64,000 nt of DNA, taken from contig NZ_CP027226.1 of NCBI RefSeq assembly GCF_002998295.1, positions 1,080,001 to 1,144,000 of the forward strand, in the 5' to 3' direction. Origin of the DNA: Fastidiosipila sanguinis (GTDB lineage Bacteria > Bacillota > Clostridia > Saccharofermentanales > Fastidiosipilaceae). Below, piece by piece: positions 26,051 through 33,417 of this stretch (the stretch's first letter is position 1; the number at the start of each line of letters is the position of its first letter). Made by a program: the position numbers and the translations under genes. The notes beneath the pieces are model-generated. The model saw nothing but the letters and a program-made list of their open reading frames with translations. It searched no databases and had not been told where the DNA came from.

Positions 26051-27679
26051 ATGAAACACTGGTGGCAAGAAACAGTATTTTACCAAATATATCCAAAGAG
26101 TTTTAAAGACAGTAACGGAGATGGCATCGGAGATATCCCTGGCATTATTAGTAAATTAGATTATCTGCAAGATTTAGGGATAGGCGGAATTTGGTTATCT
26201 CCGATCTACACTTCTCCCCAAGCTGATAACGGCTATGATATTGCCAATTATGATGATGTAGACCCAATTTTTGGAGACATGGAGGATTTAAACACTTTAA
26301 TATCTGAAGCCCAAAAACGTGGAATTAGAATTATTATGGACATGGTTCTCAACTATACTTCAGATGAAAATCATTGGTTTCAAGAAGCCTTGAAAGGTAA
26401 AGACAACCCTTATCATGATTACTATATCTGGAGTGATAACGGTCCTGATCAGATTCCTAATGACATTGAATCATCTTTTGGAGGGCCATCCTGGACATAC
26501 GTCCCACACCTAGAACAATGGTATTACCATCACTATAGTGTGAAGCAACCTGATCTTAACTGGAACAACTTAGATATGCGACAAGACCTTTACGATATTA
26601 TTAACCGTTGGATCGATAGAGGTATAGCTGGTTTTAGACTAGATGTTATTGATGAAATTGCCAAAGATATTCCCAATAAAGAAATTGTCAGATACCCTGA
26701 GATATACGAACTAATTGAAGAATTATCAGCTAATTGTTTCCAGGCAGATAATCATGAAAACAAATATATATTTACAGTCGGAGAAGTTTGGAGTGCAAAT
26801 CCTGAGCGTGCCAAACGTTGGAGCAATCCAGATGGCTCCCAATTATCAATGGTTTTCCAGTTGGAGCATTCTCTATTAGACCAAGATCCTGCCGACAAAT
26901 ATGATATTGTTCCTCTCAATTTATTAAAACTAAAACAAACAATGAGTAAATGGCAAACTGAGCTTAGAGGCGAAGGCTGGAGCTCACTAGTTTGGGAAAA
27001 CCACGACCTCCCACGTATTGTCTCTCGCTGGGGTAACGATAAGGAATTAAGAACTGAGTCTGCCAAAATGTTTGCTACTCTCCTACTCGGTATGCAAGGT
27101 ACTCCCTTCATATATCAAGGTCAGGAAATAGGGATGACTAATAATCACTGGCGTGACGAAGCTAAATATAGAGACATTGAAGCTTTTAATTTGATTAATC
27201 AACGAGACGCTAAAGGAAGAAGTCTGGAAGATGTTTTTGACGCTCTTGAGGCTAAATCTCGTGATAACGCTAGAACTCCAATGCAATGGGATGATAGCAA
27301 GAATGCTGGTTTCACTACTGGAACACCATGGATAGATGTCACAGATAACTATAAAGAAGTTAATGTTGCTGCTGAAGTTAATGATCCAAAATCAATCTTT
27401 AACCATTACAAGAAATTAATTCAATTGCGTAAAGACAATGATGTCTTCCTAAACGGCTATTATGAATTGTTGCTTGTAGATGACGAGGAAGTATTCGCCT
27501 ATAAACGTAGTACTGAGGAACAAGAACTATTAGTAATTTGTAACTTCTATGGTAATACAATAGAGCGTGAACTAGAAGATCTCATCGGCGACTCAGAGCT
27601 AGTGTTAGCAAACTATAACATTGATGATATTAATACATTGAAACCTTTTGAAGCTAGAATGTATTTGAGAAATCTTTAG
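26051..27679 (+). CDS. Oligo-1,6-glucosidase-like enzyme (GH13_31), copy 2
   Basis: This 542-residue paralogue of the preceding gene has nucleophile Asp198 (GFRLDVIDE), acid/base Glu245 (TVGEVW) and WENHDLPR. The Val after the nucleophile again suggests alpha-1,6 specificity. An oddity is region I, which reads VLNYTSDEN instead of VLNHTSDEH. The near-invariant GH13 His102 that contacts the -1 sugar is therefore Tyr, and activity or substrate may differ. The ATG follows GGAGG. No copy of the ROK operator lies in its 130-base upstream region, so its control differs from copy 1. Its last third is almost identical at DNA level to copy 1 over a short stretch, suggesting gene conversion. Confidence 0.84.
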   Translation: MKHWWQETVFYQIYPKSFKDSNGDGIGDIPGIISKLDYLQDLGIGGIWLSPIYTSPQADNGYDIANYDDVDPIFGDMEDLNTLISEAQKRGIRIIMDMVLNYTSDENHWFQEALKGKDNPYHDYYIWSDNGPDQIPNDIESSFGGPSWTYVPHLEQWYYHHYSVKQPDLNWNNLDMRQDLYDIINRWIDRGIAGFRLDVIDEIAKDIPNKEIVRYPEIYELIEELSANCFQADNHENKYIFTVGEVWSANPERAKRWSNPDGSQLSMVFQLEHSLLDQDPADKYDIVPLNLLKLKQTMSKWQTELRGEGWSSLVWENHDLPRIVSRWGNDKELRTESAKMFATLLLGMQGTPFIYQGQEIGMTNNHWRDEAKYRDIEAFNLINQRDAKGRSLEDVFDALEAKSRDNARTPMQWDDSKNAGFTTGTPWIDVTDNYKEVNVAAEVNDPKSIFNHYKKLIQLRKDNDVFLNGYYELLLVDDEEVFAYKRSTEEQELLVICNFYGNTIERELEDLIGDSELVLANYNIDDINTLKPFEARMYLRNL

Positions 27680-27713
27680 ATAGTTATTTATAAAATTAGA
27701 ATATTTATTCACT

Positions 27714-27756
27714 AAAGGTTAGGTCGCACTTGCATCCTAACCTTTGCTTTTTCCTT
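27714..27756 (+). terminator. Terminator after alpha-glucosidase copy 2
   Basis: AAAGGTTAGG pairs with CCTAACCTTT around a 12-base loop, followed by GCTTTTTCCTT. Confidence 0.88.
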
Positions 27757-27777
27757 CTCTTTTTTGTGACAAAACTT

Positions 27778-27805
27778 TTGCAAAAATTCATCTGAGGAGT
27801 ATAAT
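27778..27805 (+). promoter_or_regulatory. Probable promoter upstream of tRNA-Gln
   Basis: TTGCAA and TATAAT are separated by 16 bases, about 75 bases before the tRNA. No protein gene lies between them. Confidence 0.5.
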
Positions 27806-27878
27806 ATTTATCATTGATTTTGCATATAGACTTGTTTTCAGCAAAGTTAAAGTTAAACCATCAAAGTAATAATTATAT

Positions 27879-27952
27879 TGCCAATTAGTGTAATGGTAAC
27901 ACACCGGACTCTGACTCCGTACTTGTAGGTTCGAATCCTACATTGGCAGCCA
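27879..27952 (+). tRNA. tRNA-Gln (anticodon CTG), CCA encoded
   Basis: The acceptor stem TGCCAAT/ATTGGCA is perfect. The D-arm (GTGTAATGGTAACAC), anticodon loop CTCTGAC (CTG, reading CAG) and T-arm TAGGTTCGAATCCTA are all present, followed by G and an encoded CCA. A terminator begins 7 bases later. Confidence 0.93.
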
Positions 27953-27958
27953 TAGAGG

Positions 27959-27994
27959 GACGACTTTCAGGATATATTCCGAGTCGTCTTTTTT
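27959..27994 (+). terminator. Terminator of tRNA-Gln
   Basis: GACGACT pairs with AGTCGTC, followed by six T residues, directly after the tRNA. Confidence 0.88.
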
Positions 27995-28046
27995 CATGTT
28001 TTTATAGCTCCTCACAAAAATCCTTTGACTGCTCCTCAACACGGTG

Positions 28047-28082
28047 GTACTATAAATGTAACATTAGTACTATAAATGTAAC
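28047..28082. promoter_or_regulatory. Tandem 16-base repeat upstream of the Xre regulator
   Basis: GTACTATAAATGTAAC occurs at 28047 and again at 28067, a period of exactly 20 bases (two helical turns), within 30-60 bases of the start codon. This is a likely operator pair for the Xre protein that follows. Confidence 0.6.
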
Positions 28083-28107
28083 CATAGTAATAAACAAAGG
28101 AGTATCA

Positions 28108-28329
28108 ATGAATGAATTAAAAGTCGGAAATAGAATTGCTGAGTACAGGAAAGAAATGGGGCTTTCTCAGCACAATCTTGCAAAAGCAGTAGGCCTCAAA
28201 AGGCGATCAATTATGGCTTATGAAAACAAAACAATTAGCCCCACAATCGAAACTGCCTATAAAATATGTAAAGTTTTAGGCAGAGATATTAAAGAAGTCT
28301 TTATCTTCGATAAGATTGATGGAGATTAG
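28108..28329 (+). CDS. Xre-family helix-turn-helix regulator
   Basis: This 73-residue protein is essentially one HTH_3/Xre domain. Helices 2 and 3 are in LSQHNLAKAVGLKRRSIMAYENK, and the C-terminal ILGRDIKEVF-like segment (KVLGRDIKEVFIF) is typical of the Cro/YqaE-type small regulators. The start at 28108 has AAAGGAG upstream; a longer open frame from 27943 runs into the tRNA and is not credible. It lies 14 bases before the hypothetical gene at 28344, so the two form a pair. Probable target: the tandem repeat just upstream (autoregulation). Confidence 0.85.
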   Translation: MNELKVGNRIAEYRKEMGLSQHNLAKAVGLKRRSIMAYENKTISPTIETAYKICKVLGRDIKEVFIFDKIDGD

Positions 28330-28343
28330 AAAGAGGAAAATAA

Positions 28344-28763
28344 ATGAGTAAAATATTTACCACAAATTCTGAAATTATCCAAATGGTTCAAGACAACTTT
28401 GGTCATACGGAAAATTATCTTGTAGCAATGAAGCATAATGGCTTCATAAAAGATTTATTAAAATGGTTCATCAACAGACTTTATTACGCTATGGATAGTA
28501 GCAGACAATTTATCTTGTATTTTGATCATCAAGGAATACACGAAAAAGAATTTAGTTTTACTGACAAATCCAAATTCTTACTAATCCCATGGAACGAAGT
28601 TGATGAGTTTGATATAAATGATAAAGGTAATAAAATCATTATTAATATAAATCATCTCGGCAAAAAATATTCTTATATAGTTGAATTCAATAACTACTTA
28701 CTAAAAGGTAATCGTGAAAGATTTGCCCATTTAGAAAAGAAAAACTTTTTCAGAGAGCGTTAA
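28344..28763 (+). CDS. Hypothetical protein, partner of the Xre regulator
   Basis: This is a 139-residue protein of unrecognised family. The middle (FILYFDHQGIHEKEFSF, then FLLIPWNEVDEFDI and IIININHLGKKYSYIVEF) has the alternating pattern of a bacterial PH-like beta-barrel that feels a promoter-proximal membrane or protein ligand. No membrane segment, nuclease or kinase motif is seen. AGAGG precedes the ATG, and the gene follows the Xre gene by 14 bases. A bidirectional terminator ends the pair. It could be a regulated effector of the Xre protein; toxin function is not supported by any motif. Confidence 0.6.
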   Translation: MSKIFTTNSEIIQMVQDNFGHTENYLVAMKHNGFIKDLLKWFINRLYYAMDSSRQFILYFDHQGIHEKEFSFTDKSKFLLIPWNEVDEFDINDKGNKIIININHLGKKYSYIVEFNNYLLKGNRERFAHLEKKNFFRER

Positions 28764-28803
28764 TAAGTATTAAAATTTTAGAAAATCTCAATAATTAAAA
28801 TTT

Positions 28804-28838
28804 AAAAGTGCCATTACTATCTCTGTAACGGCACTTTT
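28804..28838. terminator. Bidirectional terminator between convergent genes
   Basis: AAAAGTGCC-TTAC pairs with GTAA-GGCACTTTT, with T on both exits, between the hypothetical gene and the nitroreductase gene. Confidence 0.85.
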
Positions 28839-28880
28839 CATCAAGATCCCCTATTCCATAACACTACCTTAAAACTCATA

Positions 28881-29447
28881 TCAGTCTTCAAGGAAACTTA
28901 TAGAGAATCTTTCCTTAAACTCTTTTGGCCCTCTAGTACTTTCTTCATCTGCAGGATATCCTAAAACTAACGAGCCAACTGCCTGATAACCTTCAGGTAA
29001 ATCAACAGCCTCTTGAACTTTAGCATTATTTTGAGTAGACCTTATAGCACCCCAAATATAACATGCACCTAATCCCAAAGCCTCCGCTGCCAATACCATA
29101 TTATGAATTATCATGGCAGAACTAGCATATTCTGCATTTTCAATAGTATCTCCTTTAGGTTTCACGGCTACGACAATTAGTGTTGGAGCATTGTATAAAG
29201 GATGAACCTCTCTTCCACTTACTTCACTAACACCTCTCTCTATAATCCCTTTAACTTTATCGGAATTAATAACTTGAATGTGATAGTTCTCGAACTTTCC
29301 TAAAGCCACCGGACTTGTCTGACCTGCTGCTATAACCTCATTTAGAGTCTCTTTAGGTATAGGTTTATTAGAATAATCTCTAACTGAGCGTCTCTCGTAT
29401 AAAATTTTCAACTCATTATTTCTAATACCACTTAACTTCTCCTTCAT
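28881..29447 (-). CDS. Nitroreductase-family FMN oxidoreductase
   Basis: This 188-residue protein has the family entry RRSVRDYSNKPIP (FMN phosphate contact) near residue 19. Also present are the SPVALGKFENYHIQVI region and the ALGLGACYIWGAIR segment that forms the second FMN contact. The length is typical of the short nitroreductase group. It is a cytoplasmic homodimer reducing nitro compounds, quinones or flavin with NAD(P)H; the physiological substrate is unknown. It is monocistronic, with AGGAGGGAAG-like ribosome binding upstream and a shared terminator downstream. Confidence 0.85.
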   Translation of the reverse strand: MKEKLSGIRNNELKILYERRSVRDYSNKPIPKETLNEVIAAGQTSPVALGKFENYHIQVINSDKVKGIIERGVSEVSGREVHPLYNAPTLIVVAVKPKGDTIENAEYASSAMIIHNMVLAAEALGLGACYIWGAIRSTQNNAKVQEAVDLPEGYQAVGSLVLGYPADEESTRGPKEFKERFSISFLED

Positions 29448-29648
29448 ACTTCCCTCCTATAAAATTTCCTCCACAAAACTTCCCACTATACTTTTCCAGG
29501 AAATTTCACAGCTTTATTAACTTTATTCTAACAATAAATTATTAAAACATTCTGCAAACATCGACATTTGCAAGGCCTTCCATCTTTAACAGAGCACCAA
29601 TTAAGAGTATAATTAGCTTATAAATCTAATTTTCCTAAGGAGGATTTT

Positions 29649-30731
29649 ATGGACAGAAAAATTAAAGTCGTACAATTTGGTTGCGGTAAGATGAGTAAAT
29701 ATCTTATGCGCTATGTACAAGAAAAGGGTGCCGAACTAGTAGGAGCATTCGACATGAACCCAGCTCTAGTTGGCAAAGACGTTTCCGAAATTACAGGTGG
29801 AGCTGAAACAGGAATTAAAATCCAAAGTGCTGCTGATTTTGATTCAGCATTAAAAGAGCTAAAACCAGATGTATGTGTAGTTGCAACAAGATCAACCGTT
29901 GAAGAAATTTCTGATGCATTCAGAACTTGTGCCAAGAACTCTGTCAATGCTATCAGTACTTGTGAAGAGGCAATCTATCCTTGGAATTCATCAGCTGAGT
30001 TGACTGCAGAATTAGATAAATTAGCAAAAGATCATAACGTTACTTTATCCGGTAGCGGTTACCCTGATATGTACTGGGGTGTAATGGTCGATACAATTGC
30101 TGGTTCATTGCATACTTTAAACAAGATCAAAGGCGTAAGTAGTTATAACGTAGAAGATTATGGAATCGCTTTGGCAGAAGGTCACGGTGCCGGATTATCT
30201 ATTGAAGAATTCGAAAATCAAATAGGTCAATACAATGATCTAGGTTATGAAGAGACTTTAGAAGCTATTAACGAAGGCAAAGTTGTTCCATCATACATGT
30301 GGAACCAAAATGGTTGGTTGTGCGATAGATTTGGTTTAACTATTAAATCTCAAACCCAAAAATGTGTACCAGTAACCCACCCGGGAGATCTCGAGTCCTC
30401 TACCCTAGGCCTCACTGTTAAAGCTGGATACGCAACTGGTATGGAAGCTATCGTTACAACAGAAACTGAAGAAGGTATCACAATCGAAACTCACAACCTT
30501 GGTTATGTTTACGGTCCTGAAGACTTTGACATGAACACTTGGACATTCGAAGGTGAGCCAGACGTAGAAGTTGTTGTAGATAAACCTGACACAGTTAAAC
30601 TAACCTGTGCAAACCTAATCAATAGAATTCCTGCATTAATTGATGCTGAAGCCGGTTATGTTACAACAGATAAACTCCCTAATAACCGTTACATCGTCAA
30701 AGATATGCACGAATACGTAAAAAATAAATAA
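29649..30731 (+). CDS. NAD(P)-dependent amine dehydrogenase-like protein (2,4-diaminopentanoate dehydrogenase type)
   Basis: This 360-residue protein has an N-terminal Rossmann fold (VVQFGCGKMSKYLMRYV, about 7-23) of the dihydrodipicolinate reductase-like superfamily. The C-terminal domain is like those of 2,4-diaminopentanoate dehydrogenase (GSGYPDMYWGVMVDTI; VEDYGIALAEGHGAGL). The Ord enzyme acts in ornithine fermentation. Here no other ornithine-pathway gene is adjacent, so the substrate assignment is tentative. AAGGAGG precedes the ATG. The next gene encodes another dehydrogenase, 70-80 bases downstream beyond a stem-loop. Confidence 0.6.
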   Translation: MDRKIKVVQFGCGKMSKYLMRYVQEKGAELVGAFDMNPALVGKDVSEITGGAETGIKIQSAADFDSALKELKPDVCVVATRSTVEEISDAFRTCAKNSVNAISTCEEAIYPWNSSAELTAELDKLAKDHNVTLSGSGYPDMYWGVMVDTIAGSLHTLNKIKGVSSYNVEDYGIALAEGHGAGLSIEEFENQIGQYNDLGYEETLEAINEGKVVPSYMWNQNGWLCDRFGLTIKSQTQKCVPVTHPGDLESSTLGLTVKAGYATGMEAIVTTETEEGITIETHNLGYVYGPEDFDMNTWTFEGEPDVEVVVDKPDTVKLTCANLINRIPALIDAEAGYVTTDKLPNNRYIVKDMHEYVKNK

Positions 30732-30752
30732 TTTGATATTTAAGCAAAACAA

Positions 30753-30786
30753 TTTCCCTGTAGTATAACTAAATACTGCAGGGAAA
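30753..30786 (+). terminator. Stem-loop after the amine dehydrogenase-like gene
   Basis: TTTCCCTGTAGTAT pairs with ATACTGCAGGGAAA (one wobble). The following tract is A/T rather than pure T, so termination may be partial with readthrough into the next gene. Confidence 0.65.
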
Positions 30787-30809
30787 ATTTATATTAAGAG
30801 GTGATAAGA

Positions 30810-31841
30810 TTGGAAGCTAAAGGTAATATTGAAAATAAAAAAATCTGGAACTGGGGTATATTTGGTCCTGCTGGAATTGCCAGAGCTTTTGCTGAAGGAT
30901 TGAAGATATTGGATAACGCTAATATATACGCAGTTGCTTCTCGTAGTGAAGAACGTTCTAGAACTTTCGCAGAGAACTTCCCAGTTGAAAAAGTCTACTC
31001 TTCTTACGAAGATGCCCTACAAGATGAGGATCTTGAAATCTGCTACATAGCTAATCTAAACAATGATCACTACCCTCTCGCAAAGGCTTGTCTTGAGGCA
31101 GGTAAACATGTCCTAATTGAGAAACCTAGTTGTTTAAATAGTGAAATGCTTATTGAGCTGGTCGAGTTAGCGAAAACTAAAAATTTATTTTTCATGGAAG
31201 CAATGTGGACCAAATTCTTAGCTACTACAAAAAAGGTTAATGGATGGGTTAATGATGGCAAAATTGGAGAAATCTCCAGCTTAGAGTGTAGCTTTGGATT
31301 TGCAAGTGGCTTAGACCCAGAATCTAAAGTACTTGCACTAAACAAAGGCGGCAGTGCTTTACTAGACCTAGGTGTTTATACAGTTTCTTATGCAGATATG
31401 CTCTTCCCTGGTTACCCTGAATCTATATGCTATAACGCAAATACTACAGCAGATAATGTAGACATTACAGGGGCTGGTTCTTTAATATATAAAGATAATA
31501 AAGTTGCAACTTTTATAGTATCTGTCGCAAATCAATTAACAAACTACGCTAAAATCACAGGAACTAAAGGAAGTATTTATGTTAGCAACTTCATGTCACC
31601 TATTGAGGCATCCTTATATGAGGGAATCAGCACAAACCTTAAGGATAATAAACTAATAGAAACCTTTGAACAAAAAAACCTTGTCAACGGATATGAGTAT
31701 GAAGCTATGCATGTTATGGAATGCTTGGATAAAGGACTAATAGAAAGTCCAACCCATACTTGGGAAGATAACATTAATGTCCTAAAAATAATGGATAAAA
31801 TGCGTGCAGATATATCTTTGGTGTATCCTGAAGAAAGATAA
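30810..31841 (+). CDS. Gfo/Idh/MocA-family oxidoreductase
   Basis: This 343-residue protein has an N-terminal NAD(P)-binding fold (WGIFGPAGIARAFAEGL), the family EKP motif with catalytic-site Lys (VLIEKPSCLN) and GGSALLDLGVY in the C-terminal domain. I chose a TTG start at 30810 because the ribosome binding site GAGGTGAT overlaps the GTG at 30801 and sits 5 bases before the TTG. Members oxidise sugars, inositol or dihydrodiols (trans-1,2-dihydrobenzene-1,2-diol dehydrogenase-like proteins are closest by motif). The substrate is unknown. The terminator downstream of this gene is split by the insertion sequence at 31892. Confidence 0.82.
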   Translation: MEAKGNIENKKIWNWGIFGPAGIARAFAEGLKILDNANIYAVASRSEERSRTFAENFPVEKVYSSYEDALQDEDLEICYIANLNNDHYPLAKACLEAGKHVLIEKPSCLNSEMLIELVELAKTKNLFFMEAMWTKFLATTKKVNGWVNDGKIGEISSLECSFGFASGLDPESKVLALNKGGSALLDLGVYTVSYADMLFPGYPESICYNANTTADNVDITGAGSLIYKDNKVATFIVSVANQLTNYAKITGTKGSIYVSNFMSPIEASLYEGISTNLKDNKLIETFEQKNLVNGYEYEAMHVMECLDKGLIESPTHTWEDNINVLKIMDKMRADISLVYPEER

Positions 31842-31872
31842 ATTAATTTACAGGCTAAAAAGATTTTCAAAG

Positions 31873-31891
31873 AAAAAAGGCAATTCAGTTA
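31873..31891. terminator. Left half of a terminator split by the insertion sequence
   Basis: AAAGGCAATTC at 31876-31886 is complementary to GAATTGCCTTT at 33382-33392. Removing the element and one TTA duplication restores an 11-bp stem with a 7-base loop (AGTTAAA) between convergent genes. Confidence 0.85.
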
Positions 31892-31916
31892 TGTAGTGAA
31901 CCCCAAAATCCGGACA
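31892..31916 (+). repeat. Left terminal inverted repeat of the IS
   Basis: It starts TGTAGTGAACCCC and is matched at 22 of 25 positions by the complement of 33352-33376. Confidence 0.9.
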
Positions 31917-31931
31917 TCAATTTAATAATAT

Positions 31932-32801
31932 TTAAGCGGACTGTAATCTGTATTCAACAGGTGAAAGTCCGTTTAATTTTACCTTTATTCTATCTTCATT
32001 GTACCATTTTATATACTCTATAATTACTTCTATTAATTGTTCTAAATTCTTAAAATCTTCACCATAAAACATTTCTTGCTTCATTATTCCAAAGAAATTT
32101 TCCATCGGTGAATTATCTAAACAGTTTCCTTTTCTGGACATACTTTGTTTTATTCCTCTCGTTTCCAATCGTTTTACCCAACTGCTGTGTTGGTAATGGA
32201 AACCTTGGTCACTGTGAATTACTAATTCACTTACATCTTTAACCCTTTTTAAGGCTTCATCTAAAGCTTTATTTGTAAACGCAGTTGTTGGGTGTTTGTC
32301 AATTGAGAACGAAATAATTTCACTATTGTAAGTATCTAGTATTGCAGATAAATATATTTTTTCTTCGCTATTCTTTAATCTGAATTCTGTTACGTCTGTT
32401 AACCACAATTCGTTTGGTCTAGCAGTGTTAAACTGGCGCTTGACCAAATTATCAGCTACTTCTCCAACTTTTCCTCTGTAGGAATTATATTTTCTGGATC
32501 TTGTTTTGAATTTTGTGCTCAATAAGTTTTGTTCTCGCATAATACGTAGAACTTTTTTGTGGTTAACTACTAATCCTAGCTTTCTAAGTTTCATTGAAAC
32601 TCTTCTGTATCCATATCTATAACTAGATTCTTTTACAACCTGCACTATTGCTAATACTATCTCTTTGTCTTTATCTACAGGTTTATCTAGCTTGTTTTTC
32701 CATTCGTAGTAAGAAGAACGTGGTAGCTCCGCTAAGCTTAACCAAATTTTTAACTGGATTTTTGGAAACTCTACTTGTAACTCTAGAATTACTTTTGTTT
32801 T
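31932..32801 (-). CDS. IS3-family transposase OrfB (DDE integrase-type catalytic part)
   Basis: The frame covers about 289 codons and has no good start of its own. It is reached from orfA by -1 frameshifting near 32791-32805 (ACAAAAG just before the orfA stop). The DDE triad is visible: Asp in WLTDVTEF, Asp in VIHSDQGF, and Glu in NSPMENFFGIMKQEM. An HTH_21-like segment precedes it (SSYRYGYRRVSMKL). The length and motifs match the IS150 group. A GTG at 32645 could only give a truncated product. Confidence 0.9.
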   Translation of the reverse strand, partial: KTKVILELQVEFPKIQLKIWLSLAELPRSSYYEWKNKLDKPVDKDKEIVLAIVQVVKESSYRYGYRRVSMKLRKLGLVVNHKKVLRIMREQNLLSTKFKTRSRKYNSYRGKVGEVADNLVKRQFNTARPNELWLTDVTEFRLKNSEEKIYLSAILDTYNSEIISFSIDKHPTTAFTNKALDEALKRVKDVSELVIHSDQGFHYQHSSWVKRLETRGIKQSMSRKGNCLDNSPMENFFGIMKQEMFYGEDFKNLEQLIEVIIEYIKWYNEDRIKVKLNGLSPVEYRLQSA

Positions 32802-33322
32802 GGCCTTGGCTGGTATTCTCCCTCGTCCATCTCTTCCAGCAAGGCTTCTAACTTTTTTTCGTAAATTTCTTTTAATTTAAGATACTTTACCTCTTCGCGT
32901 AAGCGTATTAACTCTTCACGCTCACTCTCGTTTAATGGTTTTGGATTTTTACTCTTTGACACTTTTCGGGACCTTCCTTGTTTTCCTTCCAAACCAGAGA
33001 AGCCTTTCTCTTCATATTTTTTGGCCCATGTATATACAATTGCACCATTAGTAACGCCGAAATGTTCTGCTGCTTCTCGGTATGAACATTTATTTATCTC
33101 TCTATATTTTATTACCGAAAGCTTAAAATCGCTACTATAACTTTTAGTAGTAAGTTTTTTGATCAATCCATGCTTACCACGTGCGTTGTACCAATTAATC
33201 CAATTATTAACTGTTCTTACTGGAACTCCATATTTTTTAGCGATTAAAACACTCCCTCCATTCTTACCACTTAAGTAATCTTTAATTACTTCTAATTTGA
33301 ATTCATCACTATATTTAGGCAT
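32789..33322 (-). CDS. IS3-family transposase OrfA (DNA-binding part)
   Basis: This 177-residue protein has two helix-turn-helix units (GSVLIAKKYGVPVRTVNNWI near residue 30; CSYREAAEHFGVTNGAIVYTW near 80). A leucine-zipper-like C-terminus (LIRLREEVKYLKLKEIYEKKL) is used for dimerisation in IS150-type OrfA. The ATG at 33322 has GGAGGGG 7 bases upstream. A longer reading from 33346 lacks a suitable site. The last codons lie in an A-rich slippery stretch where ribosomes would shift into orfB. Confidence 0.9.
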   Translation of the reverse strand: MPKYSDEFKLEVIKDYLSGKNGGSVLIAKKYGVPVRTVNNWINWYNARGKHGLIKKLTTKSYSSDFKLSVIKYREINKCSYREAAEHFGVTNGAIVYTWAKKYEEKGFSGLEGKQGRSRKVSKSKNPKPLNESEREELIRLREEVKYLKLKEIYEKKLEALLEEMDEGEYQPRPKQK

Positions 33323-33351
33323 AAATTTACCCCTCCATCCTTTCACTTCTG

Positions 33352-33376
33352 TGTCCGGATTTTGGGGTGCAGTTCA
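33352..33376 (-). repeat. Right terminal inverted repeat of the IS
   Basis: Read inward on the minus strand it begins TGAACTGCACCCC and differs from the left end at three positions. Confidence 0.9.
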
Positions 33377-33392
33377 TTAAAGAATTGCCTTT
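33377..33392. terminator. Right half of the split terminator, with target duplication
   Basis: The TTA duplication (33377-33379) is followed by AA and GAATTGCCTTT, the partner arm of the stem half at 31876-31886. Confidence 0.85.
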
Positions 33393-33417
33393 CTCATATT
33401 AATTAAAGATATAAAAA

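Larger units (their letters stand above)
31892..33376 (-). mobile_element. IS3-family insertion sequence, IS150-like (1485 bp)
   Basis: The element is bounded by 25-bp imperfect inverted repeats starting TG (22 of 25 match, sharing ACCCCAAAATCCGGACA). A 3-base TTA duplication lies at 31889-31891 and 33377-33379. It carries orfA and orfB on the minus strand with a -1 overlap. Both frames and both ends look intact, so it is probably active or recently moved. It lies in the loop of a bidirectional terminator. Confidence 0.93.

Noticed and set aside
28047..28082. CRISPR array
   Set aside because: Only two 16-base repeats with a 4-base gap; no CRISPR spacing and no cas genes anywhere in the window.
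27943..28107. N-terminal extension of the Xre gene into the tRNA-Gln
   Set aside because: It overlaps the tRNA and its terminator; AAAGGAG points to the ATG at 28108.
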